The notes under the pieces are model-generated. The model was not told the DNA's origin, made no database searches, and was given only the letters and a program-made list of their open reading frames with translations. From Desulfuromonadales bacterium (GTDB taxonomy: Bacteria; Desulfobacterota; Desulfuromonadia; Desulfuromonadales; BM103): 64,000 bases of DNA. The position numbers and the translations under genes are program-made. Below are positions 15,718-24,999 of the stretch, in pieces (positions within the stretch are counted from its first letter, which is position 1; each line of letters starts with the position of its first letter). The stretch is taken from assembly GCA_030145205.1 (NCBI GenBank), contig JAQYVZ010000001.1, forward strand, positions 62,001-126,000, read 5' to 3'.

Positions 15718-17109
15718 TTATTCATCCGGGTCTTCTTCGCCTAAATCATACTTGGCAAGACGATAGCGGATCGAGCGGAATGTGATGCCGAGAAGGGCTG
15801 CGGCATTCTTACGGATACCGTTGGTCTTGGACAACGCCTTGAGTAAAATCTCCTTCTCGATTTCTCCGAGGTAAGCATCCAGATCCATACCTGAATCGGG
15901 GACTTCAGTGAGCGGCATCACCCCGCCCTGCACGCCAGTGACCAAGTTGGGTGGCAGGCAGTCGAGGCTGACTCTCCCACTGGTACCGAGGACAGTCGCC
16001 CGTTCGATGACGTTTTCCAGTTCACGGACATTCCCCGGCCAGTGATAATCAATCAGGCGCCGCATAGCGTCCTCATCCACCTCGACCGTCGCAGGGCCCG
16101 CATACCGTTCCCAGAAAAAATTGATCATCGCCGGAATGTCCTCCCGCCGCTGGCGAAGAGACGGCAGGTCAATCCGAATCACGTTGAACCGATAATAGAG
16201 ATCTTCGCGAAAACTTCCCGCTGCCACAGCCTCTTCCAGGTTGCGGTTGGTCGCCGCCAAAACCCTGACATCAGTCTGCAGTGCTGCGGTACCACCCACC
16301 CGGCGAAATTCATTCTCCTGCAGCACCCGTAGCAGCTTGACCTGCATCATCTGCGGCAGCTCTCCGATTTCGTCCAGAAAAATGGTGCCACCTGCCGCTG
16401 ATTCAAACAGACCGGCCTTCTGCTTGATCGCCCCGGTAAAAGCACCTTTTTCGTGACCGAACAGTTCGCTTTCCAGCAAGTTCTCAGGAATAGCCCCGCA
16501 GTTAATCGGTACAAAAGGCTCCTCACGCCGGCTGCTGTTGTAATGAATCGCACGAGCGACCAACTCTTTACCGGTCCCGGACTCTCCGGTAATCAGAACC
16601 TTGACCGGGCTGTCGGCCACCTTGCGCACCAGAGAAAAGACATCCTGCATGACCTTCGACTTGCCAACCAGCCCTTCAAAGGAATAACGCTTCCCCAGCT
16701 CTTCTTTGAGCTCGAGATTTTCCCGGCGCAGAGCCCGACGCTCCAAGGCGTTTTTGACAATCAGCCGGATCTCTTCATTCTTGAACGGCTTGGTAATGTA
16801 ATCGTAAGCACCCTGCTTCATGGCATCGACCGCCTCTTCCGTGGAAGAAAAGGCCGTTACCATCAGGACTACCGTCTCCGGCGTACGCTCCTTGATGTGC
16901 GCCAACAGTTCCAGGCCGGTCATCCGCGGCATCTTGATGTCGGAGATCACCAGGTCATAACTGTGCGTGCGCAGATGGGCAACCGCCTGGGCGCCATCTA
17001 CGGCGGTATCGACCTGGTAACCTTCGCGGTGCAGCATGATGCTCAAGAATTCACGCATGCTCTCTTCATCATCAACCACGAGGACGCGGTACTGGGCAGG
17101 ATCAATCAT
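15718..17109 (-). CDS. pilR: PilR, sigma54-dependent response regulator
   Basis: NtrC-type activator of 463 residues. The receiver domain has phospho-acceptor D57 in ISDIKMP and K108 in KPF. The AAA+ domain has Walker A GESGTGKE at 175-182 and the sigma54-contact loop GAFTGA at 222-227. A Fis-type helix-turn-helix closes the protein (about 420-455, with NAAALLGITFRSIRYRLAKY). An in-frame open stretch reaches 17343, but ATG at 17109 (MIDPAQYRVLVVDDEE) fits the family and overlaps the pilS end by eight bases. Partner kinase is PilS. The sigma54 promoter in front of pilA is its obvious target. Confidence 0.95.
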   Translation of the reverse strand: MIDPAQYRVLVVDDEESMREFLSIMLHREGYQVDTAVDGAQAVAHLRTHSYDLVISDIKMPRMTGLELLAHIKERTPETVVLMVTAFSSTEEAVDAMKQGAYDYITKPFKNEEIRLIVKNALERRALRRENLELKEELGKRYSFEGLVGKSKVMQDVFSLVRKVADSPVKVLITGESGTGKELVARAIHYNSSRREEPFVPINCGAIPENLLESELFGHEKGAFTGAIKQKAGLFESAAGGTIFLDEIGELPQMMQVKLLRVLQENEFRRVGGTAALQTDVRVLAATNRNLEEAVAAGSFREDLYYRFNVIRIDLPSLRQRREDIPAMINFFWERYAGPATVEVDEDAMRRLIDYHWPGNVRELENVIERATVLGTSGRVSLDCLPPNLVTGVQGGVMPLTEVPDSGMDLDAYLGEIEKEILLKALSKTNGIRKNAAALLGITFRSIRYRLAKYDLGEEDPDE

Positions 17110-18766
17110 GCTCGATGCTCTCCGTTTCACAAGGTTGTCGGCATTCAGCCGGCAGTTCAATGACAAACCGCGCGCCCCCCAGGGCTGCGGGGGCAACAAA
17201 AACCGTGCCTTTGTGGGCCTCAATATTGCTGTAAACATTGGCAAGGCCGAGGCCAGTGCCTCGATCCTTGGTGGTGTAAAATGGTTCGAAAATTTTTGTC
17301 CGGTCATCCTCTGATACCCCGGACCCTGAATCTTCGATGGCAATCAGTGCCATTTGCTCATCCAGCACCACCCTGACAGTCCCGTTCTCACCCGCAGCTT
17401 CAGCCGCATTCAGCATCAGGTCCCAAAGCGCCTGGCGAATCTTCTGTCGATCGAGCCGCATGGTCACAGAATCAGGAAACTGCTTCTCAATTGTGAGATG
17501 AACAAATTGACCGCTTGATTCAAGCAATGCAATCAACTCATTCAGCAACGCCGCAACATCAACACACTCAAATTGCACCGGCGTAGGACGAGCGAAACCG
17601 AGAAAATCAGACAACAAAAGGTTCAAGCGGTCTGCCTCACGGATAACAATCCCCATAAGATGCCGCTCTTCGGCGTTCATCGCAGGGTTTTCCAGCAACA
17701 GCTGCACGGAACCACTGATCGACGCCAACGGGTTGCGAATTTCATGCGCCATCCCCGAGGCAAGACGACCCACAGCAGCAAGCCGGTCAGCACGCTTGAG
17801 CTGTTCTTCCAATGCCTTGTATTCGGTCAGGTCCTGGAAGGCAACCAGCAAACCTTGGGCATGCGCCCCATCATGGACCCGTTTGGCAGAATAACCGAGG
17901 ACCAGTTCCTTGCCGTCACGACGCCGATAATCCGCTTCATGGCGTTCTATCGGTAGTTTGTCAAACAATTCGTTCCGCGAAAATTCCGGGAAAAACACCT
18001 CGGCAGGGCGATTGTAAACCTCTTCAAGTCGATAGCCAGTAATCCGGCTGGCCGCGTTATTAAAAGACCGGACACGCCCCTCCGGACTGATGATCATCAA
18101 CCCACTGATTACATTGTCGAGGATCGACTGGTTCAGGCGAGCCAATTCGCCGTAATCAATCTCCTGGCGTCGACGGGCCTCTTCACTTTTGCGCAAACGA
18201 TCGGTCAGAATCCCGCCCAGCAAGGCCGTCAGGAAAAAAGCTCCGACATGCACGAAGACAGCGTAAAAAACGTCAAACTCGCTCAACCACTCGGGATAAG
18301 CCACGCCGCCGAAAACCGGCAGGTAGCCGTAATACTGCAGGTCGAGTAGGCTCCCATAAAGAATGGCACAGCCGGAAGCCGTGAGTAAAACTTGATGACG
18401 TGGCAGGAAGACACTGGCGCTTATAATCACCAGAATAAACAGGAACGAATAGATACTCTCAACACCGCCGGTCAGATAAATAACCGCCAGAGAAAAAAGC
18501 ATATCCCAGGCAAGCTGGGTATGGACAAACAACCCGAAATCATCCAACCTTGGGAGAACGAAGCCCGCCACCAGGACCTGGATACTGGCCAGAATCATCA
18601 GGCCTGTCAGGAATGGGATCAGGGCGGGTGGAGACCAGACGTCCGGCTGCAGATGGTAAACGACTGTACCAAATAGAAAAAAGCAGACAACTGCCAATCT
18701 GATACGTAAATACCAGGCCAATTGTCTGCGCAAAACTTGAACGGGGTGCTGCTCGTCAGTCGACAT
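17102..18766 (-). CDS. pilS: PilS, sensor histidine kinase
   Basis: Membrane histidine kinase of 554 residues. Six hydrophobic segments occupy about residues 24-190, as in PilS of Pseudomonas. A PAS domain follows at about 215-315 (ILDNVISGLMIISPEGRVRS). HisKA carries H341 in SGMAHEIRNPLASISG, and the HATPase domain has LMLNAAEAAGENG and EDSGSGVSE with the glycine box GTGLGLANV. It probably phosphorylates PilR, whose gene overlaps its end. In Pseudomonas, PilS senses pilin through its membrane segments; the same may hold here. Confidence 0.93.
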   Translation of the reverse strand: MSTDEQHPVQVLRRQLAWYLRIRLAVVCFFLFGTVVYHLQPDVWSPPALIPFLTGLMILASIQVLVAGFVLPRLDDFGLFVHTQLAWDMLFSLAVIYLTGGVESIYSFLFILVIISASVFLPRHQVLLTASGCAILYGSLLDLQYYGYLPVFGGVAYPEWLSEFDVFYAVFVHVGAFFLTALLGGILTDRLRKSEEARRRQEIDYGELARLNQSILDNVISGLMIISPEGRVRSFNNAASRITGYRLEEVYNRPAEVFFPEFSRNELFDKLPIERHEADYRRRDGKELVLGYSAKRVHDGAHAQGLLVAFQDLTEYKALEEQLKRADRLAAVGRLASGMAHEIRNPLASISGSVQLLLENPAMNAEERHLMGIVIREADRLNLLLSDFLGFARPTPVQFECVDVAALLNELIALLESSGQFVHLTIEKQFPDSVTMRLDRQKIRQALWDLMLNAAEAAGENGTVRVVLDEQMALIAIEDSGSGVSEDDRTKIFEPFYTTKDRGTGLGLANVYSNIEAHKGTVFVAPAALGGARFVIELPAECRQPCETESIEHD

Positions 18767-18783
18767 ATTGGGGGTCGAAGCCC

Positions 18784-20001
18784 TTATCCGCCGACCGTAC
18801 CGGCCAACTTGAAGATCGGCAGATACATGGCGATAACCAGGCCGCCGACCGTGGTCCCCAGAAACAGCATCAGGAGTGGCTCCATCATGGCCGTCAGGTT
18901 GCCGACCGCATCGTCCACTTCATCATCGTAGAAATCGGCAATTTTGTTGAGCATGGTATCAATGGCGCCCGATTGCTCGCCAACTGCAATCATCTGGCAC
19001 ACCATGGGTGGAAAAACCCCTGATTTTTCCAGCGGCTCAGCAATTGTCTTCCCCTCGCTGATACTTTGCCTCACATCGTAGACTGCTTTTTCGACCGTCC
19101 TGTTACCGGCGGTCTTGGCCACAATTTCCAGACCATCTAGAATCGGCACACCACTTGAGATCATAGTGCCAAGCGTCCGGGTGAATTTGGCAACAGCAAC
19201 CTTACGTATAAGAATTCCCATAACCGGCAGTTTTAAAGCAATAGCGTCGATCACCTCGCGCCCCTTTGGGTTCGCATAGGTTTTCTTGAAGGCAAAAATA
19301 AACAGGACAATTGCGCCGATAATGACCAGGATATAGTTCTGGATAAAATTACTGATATTGATGACGATCTGGGTCGGCATCGGCAGTGTTCCTCCGAAGT
19401 CCCTGAACATTTTCTCAAACGAGGGTATAACAAAGATCAAAATAACAGCGATAACCACAACAGCAATACCGATAATCGTGGTCGGATAAGTCATGGCGCT
19501 TTTGACTTGTTTTTTCAGCTTCAGAGCTTTCTCGATGTAAGCCGCCAAACGATTGAGAATGGTGTCAAGGATACCACCCACCTCACCGGCCGCCACCAGG
19601 TTGACATAAAGCTCGTCAAACGCCTTGGGGTGTTTTTTGAGGGCATCGGCAAAGGTGGAGCCAGACTCGACATCCTCCTTGACTTTCAGCAAAATGGCTT
19701 TAAATGTTTTATTCTCCTGCTGCTTACCAAGGATATCGAGACACTGCACCAGAGGAAGACCGGCATCGATCATGGTGGCAAACTGCCGGGTGAACACCAC
19801 CAGATCCTTGGTGGTGACCTTTGGCTGCATGCCCGGGATATTGAGCTCCATGTCAAGGCCCTTGCCACGTGCCTTGACCTTACCGGGCTGGATCCCCTGG
19901 CTGCGAAGTTGAGCGTGGACCGCCTCCTCGCTGGGGGATTCCATCTCCCCCTTCATCGTCTGACCGGACCGCGTGACACCTTCCCAGGTATATTTAGCCA
20001 T
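18784..20001 (-). CDS. pilC: PilC, type IV pilus inner-membrane platform protein
   Basis: A 405-residue GspF/PilC family protein with two T2SSF repeats (about 70-190 and 270-395), each ending in hydrophobic helices. MAKYTWEGVTRSGQTMKGEM is the classic N-terminus. The platform couples the PilB and PilT motors to pilin insertion and removal. ATG at 20001 is chosen because GAGG lies about six bases upstream; an in-frame codon nine residues earlier lacks one. It lies between pilT and pilS in one operon. The assignment is secure. Confidence 0.95.
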   Translation of the reverse strand: MAKYTWEGVTRSGQTMKGEMESPSEEAVHAQLRSQGIQPGKVKARGKGLDMELNIPGMQPKVTTKDLVVFTRQFATMIDAGLPLVQCLDILGKQQENKTFKAILLKVKEDVESGSTFADALKKHPKAFDELYVNLVAAGEVGGILDTILNRLAAYIEKALKLKKQVKSAMTYPTTIIGIAVVVIAVILIFVIPSFEKMFRDFGGTLPMPTQIVINISNFIQNYILVIIGAIVLFIFAFKKTYANPKGREVIDAIALKLPVMGILIRKVAVAKFTRTLGTMISSGVPILDGLEIVAKTAGNRTVEKAVYDVRQSISEGKTIAEPLEKSGVFPPMVCQMIAVGEQSGAIDTMLNKIADFYDDEVDDAVGNLTAMMEPLLMLFLGTTVGGLVIAMYLPIFKLAGTVGG

Positions 20002-20078
20002 GATCGACCTCGTTAAAAGTAAGTGCAACGTAACGGGCTGCCGTCATAACCCAGCCTCAAATATCATCGACAAACGTC

Positions 20079-21206
20079 TTAAACCTGTCCTGGTCGCTTA
20101 CCAGTACCGGCCTGAACTCCGCGCCTCAAAACCGCCGAAGGATTGGCGATCATCTCCTTGAGCTCTTCAAGGTCAGGAGAACGCGACATGGCGTCGTCCA
20201 GGGAAATCTTCTTAGTGTGGAACAGGGAGAAGAGACACTGATTCATGGTCTGCATCCCGTACTTATCCTGGCCCATCTGCATTTGCGAGTAGAGTTGGTG
20301 AACTTTATCATCGCGGATCAGGGCGCGAATCGCCGTATTCGGCACCAGGACTTCAAGAGCCAGAGCGCGACCTTTACCATCAAGGCGCGGCAGGAGCGTC
20401 TGAGACAGAATCCCTTCCAGCACAAATGACAGCTGCGTACGTACTTGCTGCTGCTGGTGCGTCGGGAAGACGTCAATGATCCGGTTCATGGTCTGCACAG
20501 CCCCGTTGGTATGCAGGGTGGCGAAACAGAGGTGCCCGGTCTCAGCGATCGTCAAGGCCGCCTCAATGGTTTCCAGGTCACGCAATTCGCCCAGCAGCAC
20601 CACGTCAGGGTCCTGACGCAGAATATATTTAAGAGCATTCTTGAAGGAGAGAGTGTCTGAACCGACTTCGCGCTGGTTGACCACACACTTCTTATGCGGA
20701 TGGAGATACTCGATCGGATCTTCAATGGTGATGATGTGATCCTGACGTTCATCGTTGATCGAATCGATAATCGAAGCCAGTGTCGTCGACTTACCGGAAC
20801 CGGTCGGCCCGGTGACCAGTACCAGTCCGTTGCTTTTGCGTGAAATATCCTTCACGACCGGTGGGAGACCCAGTTCATCGAACGATAAAAACTTGTAGGG
20901 AATCAGTCGGAACACACCACCCAGAGCGCCGCGCTGCATGAAGATGTTGCCACGGAAACGCGCCAGCCCCTTGACACCGAAAGAGAAGTCGAGTTCGTTG
21001 ATCTCCTCGAACTTGCGCTTCTGCATTTCGGTCAGGATACTGTAGCAGACATGCTTGGTATCGGCCGGCAGCAGGTTGCGCATTTTCAGTGGAGTCATCT
21101 TGCCGTTAACCCGAATCTGCGGAGGTGAACCGGTTGTCACATGCAGGTCCGACGCACCATTTTCAACCATGGTCTTAAGCAGCAGCTGAATAGAGATATC
21201 TGACAT
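20079..21206 (-). CDS. pilT: PilT, pilus retraction ATPase
   Basis: Hexameric retraction motor of 375 residues. Walker A GPTGSGKST is at 133-141, the Asp box IEDPIEYLHP at 161-170, Walker B VVLLGELRDLET at 202-213 and the His box TGHLCFATLHTNGA at 223-236. AIRALIRDDK at 292-301 corresponds to the PilT-specific AIRNLIRE motif that marks retraction ATPases. It follows pilB and precedes pilC, as in other Desulfuromonadales. The length is slightly above the usual 345-370 residues because of a C-terminal basic tail. Confidence 0.95.
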   Translation of the reverse strand: MSDISIQLLLKTMVENGASDLHVTTGSPPQIRVNGKMTPLKMRNLLPADTKHVCYSILTEMQKRKFEEINELDFSFGVKGLARFRGNIFMQRGALGGVFRLIPYKFLSFDELGLPPVVKDISRKSNGLVLVTGPTGSGKSTTLASIIDSINDERQDHIITIEDPIEYLHPHKKCVVNQREVGSDTLSFKNALKYILRQDPDVVLLGELRDLETIEAALTIAETGHLCFATLHTNGAVQTMNRIIDVFPTHQQQQVRTQLSFVLEGILSQTLLPRLDGKGRALALEVLVPNTAIRALIRDDKVHQLYSQMQMGQDKYGMQTMNQCLFSLFHTKKISLDDAMSRSPDLEELKEMIANPSAVLRRGVQAGTGKRPGQV

Positions 21207-21275
21207 AACCCACCTGAAAGGCCGTAATGCGTTTAATTGTTCAGGGCATGCGTGAAGTTAAGCCCTGTTCTTACT

Positions 21276-22976
21276 TTAATCGTCTGCGATGGTGCAGCGT
21301 AAAACTTCTTCAAAGGAGGTGATCCCCTCCTCGAGCTTCGTGAGCGCGGCCTGCCGCATACTCTTGACACCCAGCTGCATCGACTCACGTTTCAGTTCAG
21401 CCGTATTAGCCCCGGCCAGAATCATCTCGCGCAGCTCCTCAAACATCGGCATGACCTGATAATAGCCAACCCGCCCCTTGTAGCCGGTCTGGTTGCAAGT
21501 TGCACAACCTTCCCCCTTGTAACTGACAAATTCGGCCAGGTCCGCCTCGGCAACCCCGGCCTGCTGCAGGGTTTCCTTCGGAATATCATCCGGCACCTTG
21601 CATTCCTGGCAGATTCGACGCCCAAGACGCTGGGCGGTAATCAGGTTGACGGCTGAAGAAACCAGGAACGGCTCAATCCCCATGTTCAACAGGCGGTTAA
21701 CCGTACTGGGCGCATCGTTGGTATGCAGGGTCGACAGTACCATGTGCCCGGTCAGGGCAGCCTTGACGCCGATCTCTGCGGTTTCAAAGTCACGGATCTC
21801 ACCGATCATGATGATATCGGGATCCTGGCGGAGGAAAGCACGTAGCGCTGATGCGAAGTTGAGACCGATTTCCTCATGCATCTGCACCTGGTTGATACCG
21901 GCAAAGTTGAACTCGACCGGGTCCTCAGCCGTTGAGATGTTCTCGGTGACCTTGTTCAACTCAGCCAAAGCGGAGTAAAGCGAAACCGTTTTACCCGACC
22001 CGGTCGGCCCGGTGACCAGCACCATGCCGAACGGTTTGTGGATCTGTTCTTTGAACCACACCAGGGAGCGCTCTTCATAACCCAGCTTGGTCATGTCGAG
22101 CTGCAGGTTTGATTTGTCCAGCAGCCGCAGGCAGATCTTTTCGCCGAACAGGGTCGGTAGGCAGTTGACACGGTAGTCCATGTCGTTGCCGCCCGGCAGC
22201 TTGATCTTGATACGGCCGTCCTGGGGCAGACGCCGTTCAGCGATATCCATCTCCGACATGATCTTGATACGCGACGTGATGGCGTTCTTCAGCTTCATCG
22301 GCGGCTTCATGACTTCATGCAGCACACCGTCGATCCGGTAACGCACCCGGAAGGAACGCTCGTAAGGTTCGATGTGAATATCGGACGCCTTCTTTTTGAT
22401 GGCATCGGTCAAAATCAGGTTGACCAGTTTAACAACCGGGGCATCCTCAGTGGCCTGTTGCAGCTCATTGAGGTCGACATCATCAGCGTCATCGATAACC
22501 TCGAGGTCGATATCTTCGATATCCCCCATGACATCATCGAACGAAGCGCTCTGGTCATAGTACTTGTCAATCGCACCCTTGATACAGGTCTCGGAAGCGA
22601 CCACCACCTCGACGTTGTAACCGGTCATAAACTTGATATCGTCGATGGCGAAGATATTGGATGGGTCCGCCATGGCGACAATCAGGGTTGCACCGGCCCG
22701 GTTGACCGGGACCAGCTGGTACTTCTGAACGACATCAGAAGAAATCAGCTGGATAACGCCCTGGTCAATCTCAAACTCGTTCAGATTGATGGATGGCACA
22801 CCATACTGACGGGAAAGGAAAGCAGCCAGATCTTCTTCTTGAAGAAAGCCGAGCTTGACGAGGCTGGCACCCAGACGACCGCCACTACCGCGCTGCTCTT
22901 CAAGAGCTTTGGCAAGTTGCTTATCGTCAATCAGCTTGTTGCGAACCAAGAGTTCGCCGAGTCGATCGGCTGCCAT
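21276..22976 (-). CDS. pilB: PilB, pilus extension ATPase with N-terminal MshEN repeats
   Basis: Assembly motor of 566 residues. Two consecutive MshEN-type motifs begin RLGELLVRNKLIDDKQLAKA (5-24) and RLGASLVKLGFLQEEDLAAF (34-53); such motifs bind cyclic di-GMP in MshE. The ATPase has Walker A GPTGSGKTV at 323-331, an Asp box EDPVEF at 351-356, Walker B IIMIGEIRDFET and the His box TGHMVLSTLHTND. Zinc-binding cysteines are C456, C459, C491 and C494. It heads the pil operon behind a TTGACA-type promoter at 23009-23038. The enzyme assignment is certain; nucleotide control is inferred from motifs. Confidence 0.96.
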   Translation of the reverse strand: MAADRLGELLVRNKLIDDKQLAKALEEQRGSGGRLGASLVKLGFLQEEDLAAFLSRQYGVPSINLNEFEIDQGVIQLISSDVVQKYQLVPVNRAGATLIVAMADPSNIFAIDDIKFMTGYNVEVVVASETCIKGAIDKYYDQSASFDDVMGDIEDIDLEVIDDADDVDLNELQQATEDAPVVKLVNLILTDAIKKKASDIHIEPYERSFRVRYRIDGVLHEVMKPPMKLKNAITSRIKIMSEMDIAERRLPQDGRIKIKLPGGNDMDYRVNCLPTLFGEKICLRLLDKSNLQLDMTKLGYEERSLVWFKEQIHKPFGMVLVTGPTGSGKTVSLYSALAELNKVTENISTAEDPVEFNFAGINQVQMHEEIGLNFASALRAFLRQDPDIIMIGEIRDFETAEIGVKAALTGHMVLSTLHTNDAPSTVNRLLNMGIEPFLVSSAVNLITAQRLGRRICQECKVPDDIPKETLQQAGVAEADLAEFVSYKGEGCATCNQTGYKGRVGYYQVMPMFEELREMILAGANTAELKRESMQLGVKSMRQAALTKLEEGITSFEEVLRCTIADD

Positions 22977-23008
22977 TAATTACTCCCCCAAAGAATTATA
23001 ATCACCGC

Positions 23009-23038
23009 ATTCTAACGAACAGAGCCTTGATCTGTCAA
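23009..23038 (-). promoter_or_regulatory. Sigma70-type promoter of the pilB-pilT-pilC-pilS-pilR operon
   Basis: On the minus strand a consensus -35 TTGACA (23033-23038) and -10 TAGAAT (23009-23014, five of six) are separated by 18 bases. Start of transcription would fall near 23002, about 26 bases before the pilB ATG. Confidence 0.75.
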
Positions 23039-23137
23039 GCGACATAGCGCGTAACTGACCGAAATCAAATATTTCTTTATGAATCAACCCTTGTCATTTT
23101 GCCATGCAACGGTGAGTCATAAATCCCAAAAGAAGCC

Positions 23138-23998
23138 TCACTCCGAACCATGCTGCTGCAAGGTTTGTCGCATAACCTCCGGCAGCGGATCTTGCCCGAA
23201 CCAGAGGGCGAACGCCAGACTACCCTGCGCAGCCAACATGCTCAACCCATCTGCCGCGGCCAATTTCGCGGCGCGGGCCTGCCGAACCAGTGGAGTTTCC
23301 TGTCGGCTATAAACCACATCGTAAACGGCCCCGCCGGGGCTGACACAACTTAACACGGAAGCGGCAAAAGCCTCGCCATGCAATCCGACCGATGTGGTGT
23401 TGATCATCAGGTCCACACTTTGGCCCAGTCGGTCTGGCAGTTGCTCATCAAAGAGGAATGAAGCAAATCTCGTGCCTTGCACTGCACTTGCCAGGTCTGC
23501 AATCAGGCGGTCCGCACGATCCAGGGTACGATTGGCGATCCCAACCCAGCACGCACCGGCCTCGGCAAGCGCAACAGCTGCAGCCCGACAGGCACCGCCG
23601 GCTCCCAAAAGCAGCACCCTTCGTCCGCTCACATCGACATCCAGCTCGCCTCGTAGCGCCTGACACAGGCCTGACCCGTCAGTATTGTAACCGATTAGCC
23701 GCCCCTGCCGATTGGCGATGGTATTGATCGAACCAATGACGCGCGCCGCCGGATCCAGCTCATCAACCAGAGGAAAAGCCGCTTCCTTGTGAGGAATCGT
23801 CAGGTTTACACCCAACAGGCCAAGCGACCGGATACCCTCTATCGCCGCCGGCAGGTTCGCCGGAGTGACATGGAACGGCACATAGACTGCGTCAATTGCC
23901 GCAGCCTGAATGGCCGCATTCTGCATGACCGGCGACAAAGAGTGGGCAACCGGATCTCCGAACAGGCCGACGACCTGTGTCTGACCTGACAGCAACAT
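23138..23998 (-). CDS. aroE: Shikimate dehydrogenase AroE
   Basis: NADPH-dependent reduction of 3-dehydroshikimate to shikimate in aromatic amino acid synthesis. The product has 286 residues. Substrate-binding SLS is at 20-22 after GDPVAH, catalytic Lys71 lies in NLTIPHK, INTI at 91-94 and D107 in YNTDG complete the site. The dinucleotide loop is GAGGACRA at 132-139 with the NADP-selecting NRT at 156-158. It lies at the end of an rnr-ribF-aroE run, two bases after ribF. Cytoplasmic. Confidence 0.95.
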   Translation of the reverse strand: MLLSGQTQVVGLFGDPVAHSLSPVMQNAAIQAAAIDAVYVPFHVTPANLPAAIEGIRSLGLLGVNLTIPHKEAAFPLVDELDPAARVIGSINTIANRQGRLIGYNTDGSGLCQALRGELDVDVSGRRVLLLGAGGACRAAAVALAEAGACWVGIANRTLDRADRLIADLASAVQGTRFASFLFDEQLPDRLGQSVDLMINTTSVGLHGEAFAASVLSCVSPGGAVYDVVYSRQETPLVRQARAAKLAAADGLSMLAAQGSLAFALWFGQDPLPEVMRQTLQQHGSE

Positions 23999-24000
23999 CG

Positions 24001-24999
24001 TTAAGGTTCCTCCTTACAATTAAATGTGTCATCCCAGTCCCCGCCCGCCAGGTATTCGCGAAACTCGACCACGCCTCGCTCGGCGAGGACACTCCTTGCT
24101 TGCTCGATATCGCCCTGAATAGCCTGTTGCAGTGCATCAACGGATGCGAAAGACTGCTCACCACGCAACCGTTCAACAAAGTACAAACGCAAGGTCTCCC
24201 CGTAAAGAGACTGCTGGAAGTCAAGTAGGTGAATTTCCAGGGTGGCCTCCTGATCCTGAAAGGTAGGGCGATCTCCAATATTGACGACAGCGTCATAGAG
24301 CCGCTCACGCCATTTCACCTTGACGGCATAGACGCCGTTCGCCGGCAGAACTTCCTTATCCGTATCCAGGTTAGCCGTCGGGAATCCCAATGTTCGCCCC
24401 CGACCAGCTCCATGCACGACCCGCCCGTCAAGAGTAAAGTTCCGACCAAGGACATCGACAACTCCGGCAACATCGCCGGCCTGCAACGATTGGCGGATGC
24501 GGGTTGAGCTGTAGACCTCCCCAGCATGGCTGATTGGATCAAGGGTTTCCAACACAAATCCGTACTCCGCGGCCTTCTGCTGCAAAAAGGCAAGGTTCCC
24601 TTCACGACCGCGCCCAAAGGCGTAATCATAACCAACCACTAGGTGCCGCACGGCTAGCTTTTCAACCAAGAGATGACGGACAAAATCATCGGCAGACATC
24701 GCGGCAAGATCACGATCAAAGGGAAGAATAACCAACAGGTCGATACAGGACGCCTCCATCAGGCGGATTTTTTCTGGCGGGGTATTAATCCTGGGGGGAG
24801 CATGTTCCGGAGCCAACAGACGCAAAGGATGCGGTTCAAAGGTCAGGACCGTCGCCGTTCCAGACACCTGTCGGGCTCGACGCAGAACCTTGCGGAAAAT
24901 TTCACGATGCCCTAGGTGCACACCATCGAAGTTGCCAATGGTTAAGACCGTCCCCTGCGGCGTCGGCTGCAAGTTCTCAAGGTCATGCACAACCTTCAT
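24001..24999 (-). CDS. ribF: Bifunctional riboflavin kinase/FAD synthetase RibF
   Basis: Converts riboflavin to FMN and then FAD. The product has 332 residues. The N-terminal FAD synthetase (nucleotidyltransferase) domain has IGNFDGVHLGHR at 21-32 and YSSTRIR at 163-169. The C-terminal riboflavin kinase has GAGRGRTLGFPTANLD at 197-212. Length and order match the bacterial bifunctional enzyme. Its ATG overlaps the rnr stop by four bases. FAD made here would feed FrdA among others. Confidence 0.95.
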   Translation of the reverse strand: MKVVHDLENLQPTPQGTVLTIGNFDGVHLGHREIFRKVLRRARQVSGTATVLTFEPHPLRLLAPEHAPPRINTPPEKIRLMEASCIDLLVILPFDRDLAAMSADDFVRHLLVEKLAVRHLVVGYDYAFGRGREGNLAFLQQKAAEYGFVLETLDPISHAGEVYSSTRIRQSLQAGDVAGVVDVLGRNFTLDGRVVHGAGRGRTLGFPTANLDTDKEVLPANGVYAVKVKWRERLYDAVVNIGDRPTFQDQEATLEIHLLDFQQSLYGETLRLYFVERLRGEQSFASVDALQQAIQGDIEQARSVLAERGVVEFREYLAGGDWDDTFNCKEEP

